Below are positions 29,435 to 38,399 of a DNA stretch of 64,000 nucleotides, one piece after another. The stretch is taken from positions 124,001 to 188,000 of the forward strand of contig NZ_CAKZJO010000051.1 in NCBI RefSeq assembly GCF_936943645.1. The letters run 5' to 3'. The translations under genes and the position numbers were made by a program. The notes beneath the pieces were generated by a model. That model was not told the DNA's origin. It saw only the letters and a list, made by a program, of their open reading frames with translations, and searched no databases. The DNA is from an uncultured Bradyrhizobium sp. GTDB lineage: Bacteria; Pseudomonadota; Alphaproteobacteria; Rhizobiales; Xanthobacteraceae. Each line of letters starts with the position of its first letter. Positions within the stretch are counted from its first letter, which is position 1.

Positions 29435-30691
29435 CTAGAGCACGCACGCATAGGACAGAAAGCCTACGCTCTGCCCCGGCTCGACCTGCGTCACCTCTTC
29501 ACCGAGCTCGACGAGGCCGTCGGTCTCGACCAGCGAGGACAACAGCCCCGCGCCTTCGCGCGGAAACTTGACGGCTTCGAGCCCGCCATCTTGCCCGCGC
29601 CGCAAGGAGACGCGGACATATTCGCGCCGCCCAGCCTTCTTCTTGTAGGTGAACGCCGCGCGCAACGGGATCGGCGTCAGCGGCTCCGGCAAGCCACCTG
29701 CCAGCGCCAGCACCGTCGGCCGCACCACATGGACGAAGGTCACGAAACTCGCGACGGGATTGCCGGGCAGTCCGATCAGCGGCGTGCCGTCGATGATGCC
29801 CATCGCAACGGGCCGGCCGGGCTTGATCGCCATCCGCCACAGCACCAGCGAGCCGATGCTCTCGACCGCGGCCTTGACGTGATCCTCCTCGCCGGTCGAG
29901 ACCCCGCCGGTGGTGAGGATCAGATCGTGCTGCCCCGCCACCTGCTTCAGCCCGTTCGCAAGCGAGGTCCGCTCGTCGCGGAGAATGCCGAGATCGCTAA
30001 CCTCGCAGCCGAGGCGGCGCAGCATCGCCATCAGCATGAAGCGGTTGGAATCGAACAGCTGCGAGGCGGCGCGCGGCTCGCCGGGAGACGCCAGCTCGTC
30101 GCCGGTCGAGAACACCGCAACGCGAATGCGCCTGACGACGTCGAGACTGACAAGCCCGAACGCGGCGGCAAGCGCGACGTGCTGCGGCCGCAGGCGCTGG
30201 CCGGCGCGCAGCGCGACCTGTCCTCGGGGGATGTCCTCGCCCGCGGGCCGGACATTGGCCCCAGGCTTCAGCCCCGGCGGCAGCACGATCCTGCCCGAAG
30301 CATCGACGCGGACATCTTCCTGCATGAAGACGGTTTCGGCACCCGGCGGCATCGGCGCGCCCGTGAAGATGCGCGCGGTGTGGCCGGGCTTGATCGGTGA
30401 CTGGGCAAGGCCGCCGGCCTGGATACGCCCGTCGAGCGGGAACGCCTGCTCCGCACGATTTGGAAGATCGGCGGTACGCACGGCGTAGCCGTCGACGGCC
30501 GAGTTGGTGAAGGGCGGTAGCGGCAGTGGCGCCGCGACGTCGCGCGCCAGCACGCGGCCGTCTGCGCCGGTGAGCGTCACTGTCTCCAGATCGGCGATGG
30601 CGTTGACGCGCGTCGTGATGAGACCAACGGCCTCGTCGACCGACATCATCGGGCCGCCGAAGGCAAAGCAATCGTCAGAGAGTTGCGCCAT
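29435..30691 (-). CDS. moeA: Molybdopterin molybdotransferase MoeA
   Basis: Inserts molybdate into adenylylated molybdopterin. The 418-residue protein has all landmarks: PPFTNSAVDGYAVR near residue 60, IFTGAPMPPGAETVFMQEDV, VAVFSTGDEL, the catalytic loop TTGGVSTGEEDHV, and GLPGNPVASFVTF. This is the canonical member of three MoeA-like proteins in the window. It is followed upstream-wise by mobB (9 bases between the genes on the same strand), so mobB-moeA is an operon. Confidence 0.93.
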   Translation of the reverse strand: MAQLSDDCFAFGGPMMSVDEAVGLITTRVNAIADLETVTLTGADGRVLARDVAAPLPLPPFTNSAVDGYAVRTADLPNRAEQAFPLDGRIQAGGLAQSPIKPGHTARIFTGAPMPPGAETVFMQEDVRVDASGRIVLPPGLKPGANVRPAGEDIPRGQVALRAGQRLRPQHVALAAAFGLVSLDVVRRIRVAVFSTGDELASPGEPRAASQLFDSNRFMLMAMLRRLGCEVSDLGILRDERTSLANGLKQVAGQHDLILTTGGVSTGEEDHVKAAVESIGSLVLWRMAIKPGRPVAMGIIDGTPLIGLPGNPVASFVTFVHVVRPTVLALAGGLPEPLTPIPLRAAFTYKKKAGRREYVRVSLRRGQDGGLEAVKFPREGAGLLSSLVETDGLVELGEEVTQVEPGQSVGFLSYACVL

Positions 30692-30700
30692 GGAGCCTCG

Positions 30701-31228
30701 TCAACGTATCGCGGCGCTCTTCGCCACGGCTTCCTCGACCGGCATCGCCGCGCGCAGCAGCAAGGCCGCGGCCGCCGCGATGTCGTCGAGATGGACAGTC
30801 GGCAGCGCCGTGTCAATGGCGGTATCGGCCGCGATCCCGGCAATCCCGGGATCGTCGGGAAACAGCAGCGGCTTGCCGTTCGCCGCGCGATGCACCTCGA
30901 TCTTGCGATGCGGCTCGCGCTTGAATCCCTCGACCACGACGAGATCGACAGCGGACAGCTTGCCCAAAAGTTCCGGCAGCCGCGGCTCCGCCGCACCGCG
31001 CAGCTCGTGCATCAGCGCCCAGCGGTTTGACGAGGCGACCAGCACCTCGGCCGCGCCGGCCTCGCGATGCCGCCAGGAATCCTTGCCCGGCACGTCGACG
31101 TCGAACTGATGATGCGCATGCTTGATGACCGAGACGCGCAGACCTTGCGCGTTGAAATGCGGGATTAGCCGCGTCAACAACGTGGTCTTGCCCGCACCGC
31201 TCCAGCCTGCAAGGCCGATGACTTTCAT
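30701..31228 (-). CDS. mobB: Molybdopterin-guanine dinucleotide biosynthesis adaptor MobB
   Basis: A 175-residue GTP-binding protein that assists MobA in attaching GMP to molybdopterin. The P-loop GWSGAGKTTLLTRLIP is at residues 8-23, then VIKHAHHQFDVDVPGKDSWR with the family's histidines and HREAGA, and VVVEGFKREPHRKIEV. It is the first gene of a mobB-moeA pair. The region upstream holds a palindromic repeat and then the divergent fdhD gene. Confidence 0.93.
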   Translation of the reverse strand: MKVIGLAGWSGAGKTTLLTRLIPHFNAQGLRVSVIKHAHHQFDVDVPGKDSWRHREAGAAEVLVASSNRWALMHELRGAAEPRLPELLGKLSAVDLVVVEGFKREPHRKIEVHRAANGKPLLFPDDPGIAGIAADTAIDTALPTVHLDDIAAAAALLLRAAMPVEEAVAKSAAIR

Positions 31229-31284
31229 TCCAGCTCCGTCTCGGCAAGCCGCATGATCTGCGGTGGAACCACCGCTCCCTCCCC

Positions 31285-31363
31285 GTCATTGCGAGCGCAG
31301 CGAAGCAATCCAGACTGCCGCTGCTGATATAGTTCTGGATTGCTTCGCTGCGCTCGCAATGAC
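31285..31363. repeat. Dispersed palindromic repeat, second copy (GTCATTGCGAG type)
   Basis: A 79-base inverted repeat between mobB and fdhD. The left arm GTCATTGCGAGCGCAGCGAA pairs with the right arm TTCGCTGCGCTCGCAATGAC almost perfectly; the middle (about 30 bases) is unpaired. Same family and same length as the element at 21807-21885. Confidence 0.85.
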
Positions 31364-31437
31364 GAATGGAGGCATTTTGCCCATTCGCCGACATGCTTAT
31401 ATCGGCTTGACCCGAATGTCATGCTAACCTCGCGGCC

Positions 31438-32328
31438 ATGATGAAGATCGACAAAGCTCCGGTGCCCCTGATCATCCCCAATCCGGACGATCCGCGCCTG
31501 ACCCAGAGCGTGACCGGCACCGACCAGACCGGCGCCAGGGTCGAGATCAAGGTGCCGATGGAGCGGCCGCTGACGCTCTATCTGAATGCGCAGGAGATCG
31601 TCACCATGATGACGATCGGCGACTATCCGGAATATCTGGCGCTCGGCTATTTGCTGAACCAGAACATGCTGAAATATAATGACGCGGTCACCGAGGTCGA
31701 ATACGACGACGATCTCCAGGTGGTGGTGGTGCGCACCTCACATCACACCAATTTCGAGGCCAAGCTGAAGAAGCGCACGCAGACCTCGGGCTGCGCGCAG
31801 GGCACCGCCTTCGGCGACCTGCTCGAAGCCGTCGAGAGCGTCGCGCTGCCGAAGGCGGAGCTGCGCACCTCCTGGCTCTACCAGATGACGCAGACCATCA
31901 ACACCATGCCCTCGCTCTATCTCGAGGCCGGCGCCATCCATGGCTGCGTGCTGTGCAAGGAAGGCAGCCCGCTCTGCTATACCGAGGATGTCGGGCGCCA
32001 CAACGCCGTCGACAAGATCGCGGGGTGGATGTACCGCCACGGCGTCGATCCCGGCGACAAGATCCTCTACACCACCGGGCGTCTCACCTCGGAGATGGTG
32101 ATCAAGACGGTTCGCATGGGCATCCCGATCCTGGTGTCGCGCTCCGGCTTCACCGCCTGGGGCGTCGATCTCGCAAGGCAAGTGGGCCTGACGCTGGTCG
32201 GCCGTACCCGCGGCAAGCGCTTCATCGCGCTCGCGGGCGAGGAACGCATCGTCTACGACCAGGATCTCGCTTACGTCGAGGAGGAATCGGCGAAGCACAA
32301 GCGCAAGGGTGAAGCGAGTGACGACTGA
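31438..32328 (+). CDS. fdhD: Formate dehydrogenase sulfurtransferase FdhD
   Basis: FdhD moves sulfur from cysteine desulfurase to the metal cofactor of formate dehydrogenase, which is required for activity. The 296-residue protein has the family signature SGCAQGTAF near residue 120, a second cysteine pair in [10 protein letters not shown], then [17 protein letters not shown] and [12 protein letters not shown]. The usual loop cysteines (CxxC) appear reduced to a single Cys in the first signature. The start may be 31438 or the next ATG at 31441. It overlaps mobA by 11 bases and is divergent from mobB. Confidence 0.93.
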   Translation: MMKIDKAPVPLIIPNPDDPRLTQSVTGTDQTGARVEIKVPMERPLTLYLNAQEIVTMMTIGDYPEYLALGYLLNQNMLKYNDAVTEVEYDDDLQVVVVRTSHHTNFEAKLKKRTQTSGCAQGTAFGDLLEAVESVALPKAELRTSWLYQMTQTINTMPSLYLEAGAIHGCVLCKEGSPLCYTEDVGRHNAVDKIAGWMYRHGVDPGDKILYTTGRLTSEMVIKTVRMGIPILVSRSGFTAWGVDLARQVGLTLVGRTRGKRFIALAGEERIVYDQDLAYVEEESAKHKRKGEASDD

Positions 32329-32947
32329 AATCCCTGCCGTGCTGCTCGCCGGCGGTCTCGCCCGCCGCATGGGCGGCGGCGACAAGCCGATGCGCACCAT
32401 CGGCGGGCGCACTATCCTGGAGCGCGTGATCATGCGCCTCAAGCCGCAATGCACCGAGCTACTGCTCAATGCCAATGGCGATCCCGCGCGCTTCGCCGCG
32501 TTCGGCCTGCCCGTGATCGCCGATGGCGTCGCGGATTTTCCGGGCCCGCTGGCCGGCATCCTCGCTGCGCTCGACTGGGTGGCCGCCAATCGCCCGAACG
32601 TGCCGCTGGTGCTCAGTGCCGCCGCCGACTGCCCGTTCCTGCCGCGTGATCTGGTAGCGCGGCTGCATCGCGCGCTCACCGATGAGAACGCCCAGCTCGC
32701 CGTCGCCGCCTCCGACGGCCAATCGCATCCCGTGATCGGCCTGTGGAGCGTCGCGCTGCGCGACGAACTCCGCCACGCGCTGGTCGTGGAGGACATCAGG
32801 AAAATCGACCGCTGGACCGCCCGATATAAGCTCGCCACCGTGACCTGGCCGACCACGCCGCTCGATCCCTTCTTCAATGCCAATACCATGGACGACATCG
32901 CGGAGGCTGACCGGTTGGCGGCGCTGGATGAGGCCGGCGGGCGGTAG
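32318..32947 (+). CDS. mobA: Molybdenum cofactor guanylyltransferase MobA
   Basis: Transfers GMP to Mo-molybdopterin to give the guanine dinucleotide cofactor used by formate dehydrogenase. The 209-residue nucleotidyltransferase begins [20 protein letters not shown], then DKPM, the consensus for the GTP-binding N-terminus, followed by [12 protein letters not shown] with metal-binding aspartate. GTG 32318 is preferred over GTG 32309 because AAGGG lies 8 bases upstream. Its start overlaps the end of fdhD, so the two are translated together. Confidence 0.92.
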   Translation: MTTEIPAVLLAGGLARRMGGGDKPMRTIGGRTILERVIMRLKPQCTELLLNANGDPARFAAFGLPVIADGVADFPGPLAGILAALDWVAANRPNVPLVLSAAADCPFLPRDLVARLHRALTDENAQLAVAASDGQSHPVIGLWSVALRDELRHALVVEDIRKIDRWTARYKLATVTWPTTPLDPFFNANTMDDIAEADRLAALDEAGGR

Positions 32948-33019
32948 ACCCTCCCATGAACCGGCTGAAGCCGGGGTGCGACTAACGGTGATCGCGGGCA
33001 ATCTCACAGCCGATTCACC

Positions 33020-33265
33020 ATGGTCGAACTCCTCATCAGCATCCTGGTCGAGATCATCTGGGGCTTTGTCCTCCTCGTGTTCCGGTTGATCGCCGAGCTT
33101 CTGGATTTCGTGTTCTTCCCAAACAACGCCAAACGCCTGGCCGCCCAAGCGACCGGCAGCGACAAGCTCGTCGACGTGCCTGCCGATCCCAAGACGTTGC
33201 CCCCCGCCGCCGAGCGAGCACTCGCGGAAGCCGAGCAGCGCCGGGCGCTGACCGACGCCTCCTGA
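33020..33265 (+). CDS. Small membrane protein of unknown function
   Basis: An 81-residue protein. The N-terminal half is one long hydrophobic helix or hairpin (ELLISILVEIIWGFVLLVFR, then LIAELLDFVFFP) and the C-terminal half is polar and proline/alanine-rich. No known domain. It stands 72 bases after mobA and converges on the monooxygenase gene with a 3-base gap. Coding status is supported by codon composition and the sharp membrane segment, not by homology that I recognise. Confidence 0.6.
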   Translation: MVELLISILVEIIWGFVLLVFRLIAELLDFVFFPNNAKRLAAQATGSDKLVDVPADPKTLPPAAERALAEAEQRRALTDAS

Positions 33266-33268
33266 CCG

Positions 33269-34399
33269 CTACGCCGCGAGCGGCACCGACCAGGCATCGT
33301 AGCCGTAGACCCAGCTGGTATCGCTGCGCTCCCTCAGCCAGATATTGGCACGCGAGGTTTCCTGCACCCGGGTCGTGCGCGCCTTGCGCGTGGCCTCGAA
33401 GCGGCTGAATGCATTTGCGGCGCCATCGCGGTCGACACCCTCGAGGCAGCGTGACAGCACGGCTGCGTCCTCGATCGCCATCGCCGCGCCCTGGGCCATG
33501 TAGGGCGTCATGGGGTGACAGGCATCGCCGAGCAAGGTCACCTTGCCGACGGCCCAACGGTCGAGTGCCTCGCGGTCCATGATCGCCCATTTGTGGACGT
33601 CGGGACACGCCGCGAGCACCTTGCCGACCTCGGGGTGAAAGCCCTCGAAAGAAGCTCTGAGATCGCGCACGTCGCCCTTCGCCGACCACGACTCGATGCG
33701 GAAGTCGGGCTCGGGCTGGCTGGTGACGAGATAGACCTCGCTGCGATCGGGCTTGACGTAATAGACCACGATGTGGCGGTCCTCGCCCCACCACTTCGTG
33801 CAATCGTCGATTGTCTGCCCGCCGAGCAGCGTCGCGGGATAGGTGGTGCGATAGGCGATGCGGCCGGTGAATTTGGCCGGTGCGGTGTCGAACAGGATAT
33901 CGCGCACCATCGAATGGACGCCGTCCGCGCCAACCACGGCATCGGCAACGGCTCTGCTGCCGTCGGCAAAGCTCAGCCTGACGCCCTCGCCGGTCTCGTC
34001 GAGACCGACCAGCTTGTGATTGAGCTTGACCAATTCGGAGGGAACGACGCTTGCCAGTGCCGCATGCAGATCGCCGCGATGGGCAAGCAGATAGGGCGCA
34101 CCGAATTTTTCTTCCGCGCTCTCGCCGAAGATCATGTCGAACTTGATGTCGCCGCTCTTCCAGTCGCGATTGTTCCAGGAGCGCGGATAGAACGAATGCT
34201 CGCGCATCCGCGCCTCCAGGCCCAGCGCACGCAGCACCTTCATGGCGTTGCAGCCGATCTGGATGCCGGCGCCGATGCGGGCAAATCGGGAGGCCTGCTC
34301 GTAGACCATGACGTCGACGCCGACGCGCCTGAGGGCCGCGGCGGTCGCAAGCCCACCCATGCCGGCACCAACGATCGCAACCGAAAGCGGCCTTGCCAT
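33269..34399 (-). CDS. FAD-dependent monooxygenase, 6-hydroxynicotinate 3-monooxygenase (NicC) like
   Basis: A 376-residue class A flavin monooxygenase. It has the GxGxxG motif (AIVGAGMGGLATAAALRRVG, residues 7-26), the DG motif VVGADGVHSMVRD, and the GD motif VTLLGDACHPMTPYMAQGA. Internal segments such as TKWWGEDRHIVVYYV and the C-terminal WVYGYDAWSVPL closely resemble NicC, which converts 6-hydroxynicotinate to 2,5-dihydroxypyridine; salicylate hydroxylases are the next relatives. The long open frame back to 34486 is not used. It follows two MoeA-like genes; nicotinate catabolism begins with a Mo hydroxylase, but none is seen here. Confidence 0.8.
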   Translation of the reverse strand: MARPLSVAIVGAGMGGLATAAALRRVGVDVMVYEQASRFARIGAGIQIGCNAMKVLRALGLEARMREHSFYPRSWNNRDWKSGDIKFDMIFGESAEEKFGAPYLLAHRGDLHAALASVVPSELVKLNHKLVGLDETGEGVRLSFADGSRAVADAVVGADGVHSMVRDILFDTAPAKFTGRIAYRTTYPATLLGGQTIDDCTKWWGEDRHIVVYYVKPDRSEVYLVTSQPEPDFRIESWSAKGDVRDLRASFEGFHPEVGKVLAACPDVHKWAIMDREALDRWAVGKVTLLGDACHPMTPYMAQGAAMAIEDAAVLSRCLEGVDRDGAANAFSRFEATRKARTTRVQETSRANIWLRERSDTSWVYGYDAWSVPLAA

Positions 34400-34448
34400 C
34401 GCGTCCCCACCCTGTCGCGCGGCTTGAACGCCGCGTCGTCGTCTGCCC

Positions 34449-36398
34449 TTACGCAGGCCGGAAGCCGGCCCGCGCCAGCGCGCCACGCGCCTCGTCCGAG
34501 CCGAGGGCCTCGAGAAACGCCCGCACGGCCGGCCTCCCCTTGCGCGCCGTCACCAGCGCGAAGTCATAATGCTCCTCCGCCAGCGGAATGAAACCAAGGC
34601 CGGCCGCATGGGCGACCGGCGCAATGGTCATGCCCCAATCGGCACGGTGCTGCGCGACGGCCGCCGCCACGGCATTGTGCGAGCGCGGCTGGTTCCAGTA
34701 ACCTTCCGGGCGCGCACCGCCGAGCAGCCGGTCGATCAGGATGCGCGTGCCGGCGCCCTGGTTGCGGTTGACGATGATACAGGCGGCGTCAGTGAGCGCC
34801 GCAGCGACGGCGTCCTTCGCATCAAGGCCTTCGAAACGCTTGTCGCCCTTGCGGAAGACAATGCCCTGCATCCGCCGCCAGCCCGGCACGAGCTCGAGCC
34901 CATCGGCGAGATAGGGCGTGTTGTAGGTTTCGGTCTTGTCGTCGAACAGATGGATCGGCGCAAGATCGCATTCGCCGCGCTTGGCCGCCGCGAGGCCGCC
35001 GAGGCTGCCGACCGCAATCGAGCGCACGGTGACGCCGGCATGGGCAAGCTGCGCGGTGACGAGATCGAGGCCGGTGCAATGGCTGCCGACGATGACGAGA
35101 TCGGGCACGCGCACATGCGGCGTGAACAGCGTCACCTCGGTTTCGGTCCCCGCCGGCATCTGGTCGGCGAGCGCATCGATGCGCAGGAAGCCATCCGCCT
35201 GCGCGAAAGACGTGATCGCGCCGGACCCCTTGCCGGAGGGATAGGCGATCAGGCCATCCTTGCCCGCGACCAGCGAGACCATGACGAATTCGGTGCGGCC
35301 GAGCTCGGAAGCAATGCGCACCGGCACGGTCGCGCTCACCTTGGCGTCGGAGCGCGGCGGCAGGCCGGCCAGCCTGCGCAGCACCGGCACGATCATGTCG
35401 TGGAAGGTGAACATCGCCGAGGTCGGAAAGCCCGGCAGGATCACCACCGGCTTGCCGTCGCACACCGCAAGGCACAGCGGCTTGCCGGGTTTGAGTGCAA
35501 CACCATGCGCGATGATGCCGGGCTTGCCAAGCCGGCCGATGATGCGATGAGACAGGTCGCCCGCGCCCTTCGATGTGCCGCCGGACAGCACGAGCATATC
35601 GGCCTCGGCCAGCGCGCTGCGCATGGCGGCCTCGAGCCTGGCTTCGTCGTCGGCGATGGCGCCGAGGAAAACCGCCTCGCCGCCGTTCTCGTCGATCGCG
35701 GCGGCGACGATTGCGCCGTTGGTGTCGTAGATCGCGGCGGGCGGAAGGGTCCCGCCGGGCTGAACCAGCTCATCGCCGGTGGAAATCACGGCCACGCGCG
35801 GCTTGCGCGCGACGGTCACCTCGGCAATGCCGCAAGCGGCGAGCATGCCGATCTCGCGCGAGCCGATGATCGTGCCGGCGCGCAGCAGCGCCTCGCCACG
35901 CGCAATGTCGGATCCGGCATAGGACACGAATTGTCCCGGCGAGACGGCGCGCCGAACGTCGATTGATTCAGGGCCCGACGGCTGGGTGTGCTCGACCATG
36001 ACGACGGCGTCGGCACCGCGCGGCACCGGACCGCCGGTGGCGATTGCCGTTGCGGTCCCCGCCGCGACTTGCAGCGCCGGCGCGGTGCCGCAGTGGATGG
36101 TCTCGCCGTTCAGCTGGAGGCACCGAGGAGCACCCTCGCCAGCCGCGGAAAGATCGGCAGAGCGCACGGCAAAGCCATCGACATTGGAACGGTCGAACGG
36201 GGGAACGTCGATCGGCGCCGTGATGTTTTCCGCGAGCGCTGCGCCGAGCGCGGCACCGAGCCTGCGCGTTTCGGACGGAAGCGCACGCGGGAACAGCGCG
36301 GCCTCGAAGCGCGCCAGCGCCTCCTCGCGCGAGAGGATTTTGAGGAATTGCTCCTGTTCGAGCGCGCTGCGCTCTGGCGGTTTCGGGATCATCGTCAT
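34449..36398 (-). CDS. MoeA domain fused to a PBP-like substrate-binding domain
   Basis: A 649-residue two-domain protein. Residues about 15-420 are MoeA-like with PPFDRSNVDGFAVRSADLS, VAVISTGDELV and the loop SGGTSKGAGDLSHR, the variant common in archaeal MoeA. Residues about 430-649 are a periplasmic-binding-protein-like domain (VIVGSHCTGLDLVTAQLA; RNQGAGTRILIDRLL; AAAVAQHRADWGMTIAP), which in other proteins recognises oxyanions or acts next to HTH domains. There is no signal peptide, so the binding domain is cytoplasmic and may sense or channel molybdate/tungstate to the insertion site. It lies 12 bases from the next MoeA-like gene, in an operon with a TupA-like gene. Confidence 0.82.
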   Translation of the reverse strand: MTMIPKPPERSALEQEQFLKILSREEALARFEAALFPRALPSETRRLGAALGAALAENITAPIDVPPFDRSNVDGFAVRSADLSAAGEGAPRCLQLNGETIHCGTAPALQVAAGTATAIATGGPVPRGADAVVMVEHTQPSGPESIDVRRAVSPGQFVSYAGSDIARGEALLRAGTIIGSREIGMLAACGIAEVTVARKPRVAVISTGDELVQPGGTLPPAAIYDTNGAIVAAAIDENGGEAVFLGAIADDEARLEAAMRSALAEADMLVLSGGTSKGAGDLSHRIIGRLGKPGIIAHGVALKPGKPLCLAVCDGKPVVILPGFPTSAMFTFHDMIVPVLRRLAGLPPRSDAKVSATVPVRIASELGRTEFVMVSLVAGKDGLIAYPSGKGSGAITSFAQADGFLRIDALADQMPAGTETEVTLFTPHVRVPDLVIVGSHCTGLDLVTAQLAHAGVTVRSIAVGSLGGLAAAKRGECDLAPIHLFDDKTETYNTPYLADGLELVPGWRRMQGIVFRKGDKRFEGLDAKDAVAAALTDAACIIVNRNQGAGTRILIDRLLGGARPEGYWNQPRSHNAVAAAVAQHRADWGMTIAPVAHAAGLGFIPLAEEHYDFALVTARKGRPAVRAFLEALGSDEARGALARAGFRPA

Positions 36399-36410
36399 GC
36401 GGAACCCATA

Positions 36411-37517
36411 TCACTCCCGCATCAGATAAGCATCGACCAGCTCACCTGCTGCAAATCCCTCGTGATTACCGGGAATGAGCAGCCATGCGTCCGCACGAGC
36501 AATCGCCTGAAGCGGCCATTCGCCCACGGCAAGCGGCGTCCATGTCTTATGTTCCTCAGCCAGCAGCACGATCTCGGCGATGCCGACGCTGGAGGCGATC
36601 TTGCGCGACAGCGGCAGGGCGATCTGCCGGCGCGGTTGCCGCGCCGACAGGCGATCGACGAGCGGAAGCACGAGCGCGAACCAGGCTGCGAGCGCCGGAT
36701 CAGGCGAGCCAGGCAAGGCGACCACGGGAACCCGTCCGAGCCGGCCCACCGCCGCGGTACGTCCGGGCTGGAGCGCAAGGCCGTGCGCCATCACTTGGCC
36801 GCGCCGGGCCAGGGCCGCAACGGCCGCATCCCGTTGGCCGACGCCGCTGCCGCCGACCGTCAGCAGGAGATCGCAAGCGGACGCATCAAGCGCCTCGGCA
36901 ATCGAGGCTTCATCGCGCGCACCGGCTTGACGCGTGTCCACGTCCGCTCCCTCTGTACGAGCGAGACCGGCGATCAGATGCATCGTCGCCGTCGCGCCGG
37001 GCACGTTCACGATGCGCAGCCGGGGCCGCCGCACGCCGAGTTGCTCCAAACCGGCAACGCGTGCGAGCAGCAGATCAGCCGTACCGACCGGATAGCCGTC
37101 TGTCGCAGCAGGCGTGCGTTCCGCGATGTCGCTGCCGGTACGCCTGACGCCTTGTCCCGGCACGCCTTCGGCCAACACCTGCACGAGCGGCCCCGACACC
37201 TCCACGGCGTCAGCGTCGAGCACACAGTCGCATCCCGCCGGCATCGCGTCGCCAGCCTCGACCCATGCCGGCAGCTTCGTCAAAGGCAACGGCGAATAGG
37301 AGGACGCGCCGACGAGATCATTGGCGCAGAGCGCCCAGCCGTCCGCGGCGGCAATGTCGTGCGGCGGATAGGCCGCAAGCAGCGGGGTGCCCGCGGCGAT
37401 GCAACCGGCCGCGTCGGTCAGCACCAAATCCATCGGTGCAAGCGGCTCAAGTCCGTGCAGCAAGGCGGCGAGCGCAGTGTCGAGCGGTGTCAGCGATGGC
37501 GGCAGGGGCTGGGTCAT
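36411..37517 (-). CDS. Divergent MoeA-like protein
   Basis: A 368-residue MoeA homologue with altered active-site motifs: AAYPPHDIAAADGWALCAND instead of PPFDNSAMDGYAVR, TVGGSGVGQRDAA instead of TGGVSxGxxD, and LPGSPDPALAAWF instead of LPGNPVSA. The general order of domains is kept. The changes suggest a specialised or non-catalytic partner, for example one handling tungstate or a scaffold for the MoeA-PBP protein encoded next to it. Start ATG 37517 is preferred to the upstream codon at 37553 because the family N-terminus begins there. Located between the TupA-like gene and the MoeA-PBP gene. Confidence 0.75.
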   Translation of the reverse strand: MTQPLPPSLTPLDTALAALLHGLEPLAPMDLVLTDAAGCIAAGTPLLAAYPPHDIAAADGWALCANDLVGASSYSPLPLTKLPAWVEAGDAMPAGCDCVLDADAVEVSGPLVQVLAEGVPGQGVRRTGSDIAERTPAATDGYPVGTADLLLARVAGLEQLGVRRPRLRIVNVPGATATMHLIAGLARTEGADVDTRQAGARDEASIAEALDASACDLLLTVGGSGVGQRDAAVAALARRGQVMAHGLALQPGRTAAVGRLGRVPVVALPGSPDPALAAWFALVLPLVDRLSARQPRRQIALPLSRKIASSVGIAEIVLLAEEHKTWTPLAVGEWPLQAIARADAWLLIPGNHEGFAAGELVDAYLMRE

Positions 37518-37571
37518 GCGCCATGATGGACCATGCATCGCACGGTTTGGCAACCGCTGGCGGTGAGGACG

Positions 37572-38399
37572 TCAACCGCCGGACTTGCCCGCATTGGGGA
37601 AGAACAGCTGCTCTCCGTCGACCTTGTAGCCTGCGATCGCCGCCTGCCCTTCCGGCGAGATCAGCCAGTCGATGAAGGTTTGCGCCAGCTCTCTTTTCAC
37701 GTTCGGAAATTTCTCCGGATTGACCAGCATGACGCCGTACTGATTGAGCAGCCGCTTGTCGCCTTCGACGACGATGTCGAGATCGCCGCGGTCGCGGAAG
37801 GCGATCCAGCTGCCGCGATCCGACAGGACATAGGCATGGGCGGCGCGCGCGGCGTCGAGAGCCGAGGCCATGCCCTGGCCGGCCTCGCGGTACCAGGCGC
37901 CCTTGGCGGTCGCGATGTCGATGCCGGCGACGATCCAGAGCGCGAGCTCCGCGGCGTGAGTGCCGGAGCGGTCGCCGCGCGTCACGAACGGCGCGCCCTT
38001 GGCTTCGATCGCCTTCAACGCCGTCGCGATGTCCTTGCCCTTCACGGCCGCGGGATCGCTCTTCGGCCCGATCAGCACATAGTCGTTGTACATCACGTCG
38101 AAGCGCTTCACGCCCAATCCGTCGGCGACGAACTTCTCCTCCTGCGGCCGGGCATGCATCAGCACGACGTCGGCCTCGCCCCTGCGCGGCCCGTTCAGCA
38201 CCTCATCAGCGCGCCGAGCGATCACCGTCACCTCGATGCCGGTCTTGTCGTGGAAGATCGGCAGCAGATCATCGAGCAGCCCGGACTCCTGTGTCGCGGT
38301 CGTCGTGGCGAGGACGATGTCGCGATCTTCCGCGGATGAGGCCGCAACGCCTGCGGTGAGGCCGCAGAAGAGCGCGAATGCAACGGACAGGCGGCCCAT
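37572..38399 (-). CDS. tupA: Tungstate/molybdate-binding periplasmic protein, TupA like
   Basis: A 275-residue exported protein. Residues 1-23 are a signal peptide (VAFALFCGLTAGVAASSAED), then IVLATTTATQESGLLDDLLP, matching the TTTS-type oxyanion loop of TupA proteins; RGDRSGTHAAELALW is the second binding segment. TupA binds tungstate with very high affinity for uptake by TupBC. No TupB or TupC gene is in the window. It heads an operon with two MoeA-like genes, which supports a metal-cofactor role. Tungstate rather than molybdate is inferred from the family. Confidence 0.85.
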   Translation of the reverse strand: MGRLSVAFALFCGLTAGVAASSAEDRDIVLATTTATQESGLLDDLLPIFHDKTGIEVTVIARRADEVLNGPRRGEADVVLMHARPQEEKFVADGLGVKRFDVMYNDYVLIGPKSDPAAVKGKDIATALKAIEAKGAPFVTRGDRSGTHAAELALWIVAGIDIATAKGAWYREAGQGMASALDAARAAHAYVLSDRGSWIAFRDRGDLDIVVEGDKRLLNQYGVMLVNPEKFPNVKRELAQTFIDWLISPEGQAAIAGYKVDGEQLFFPNAGKSGG

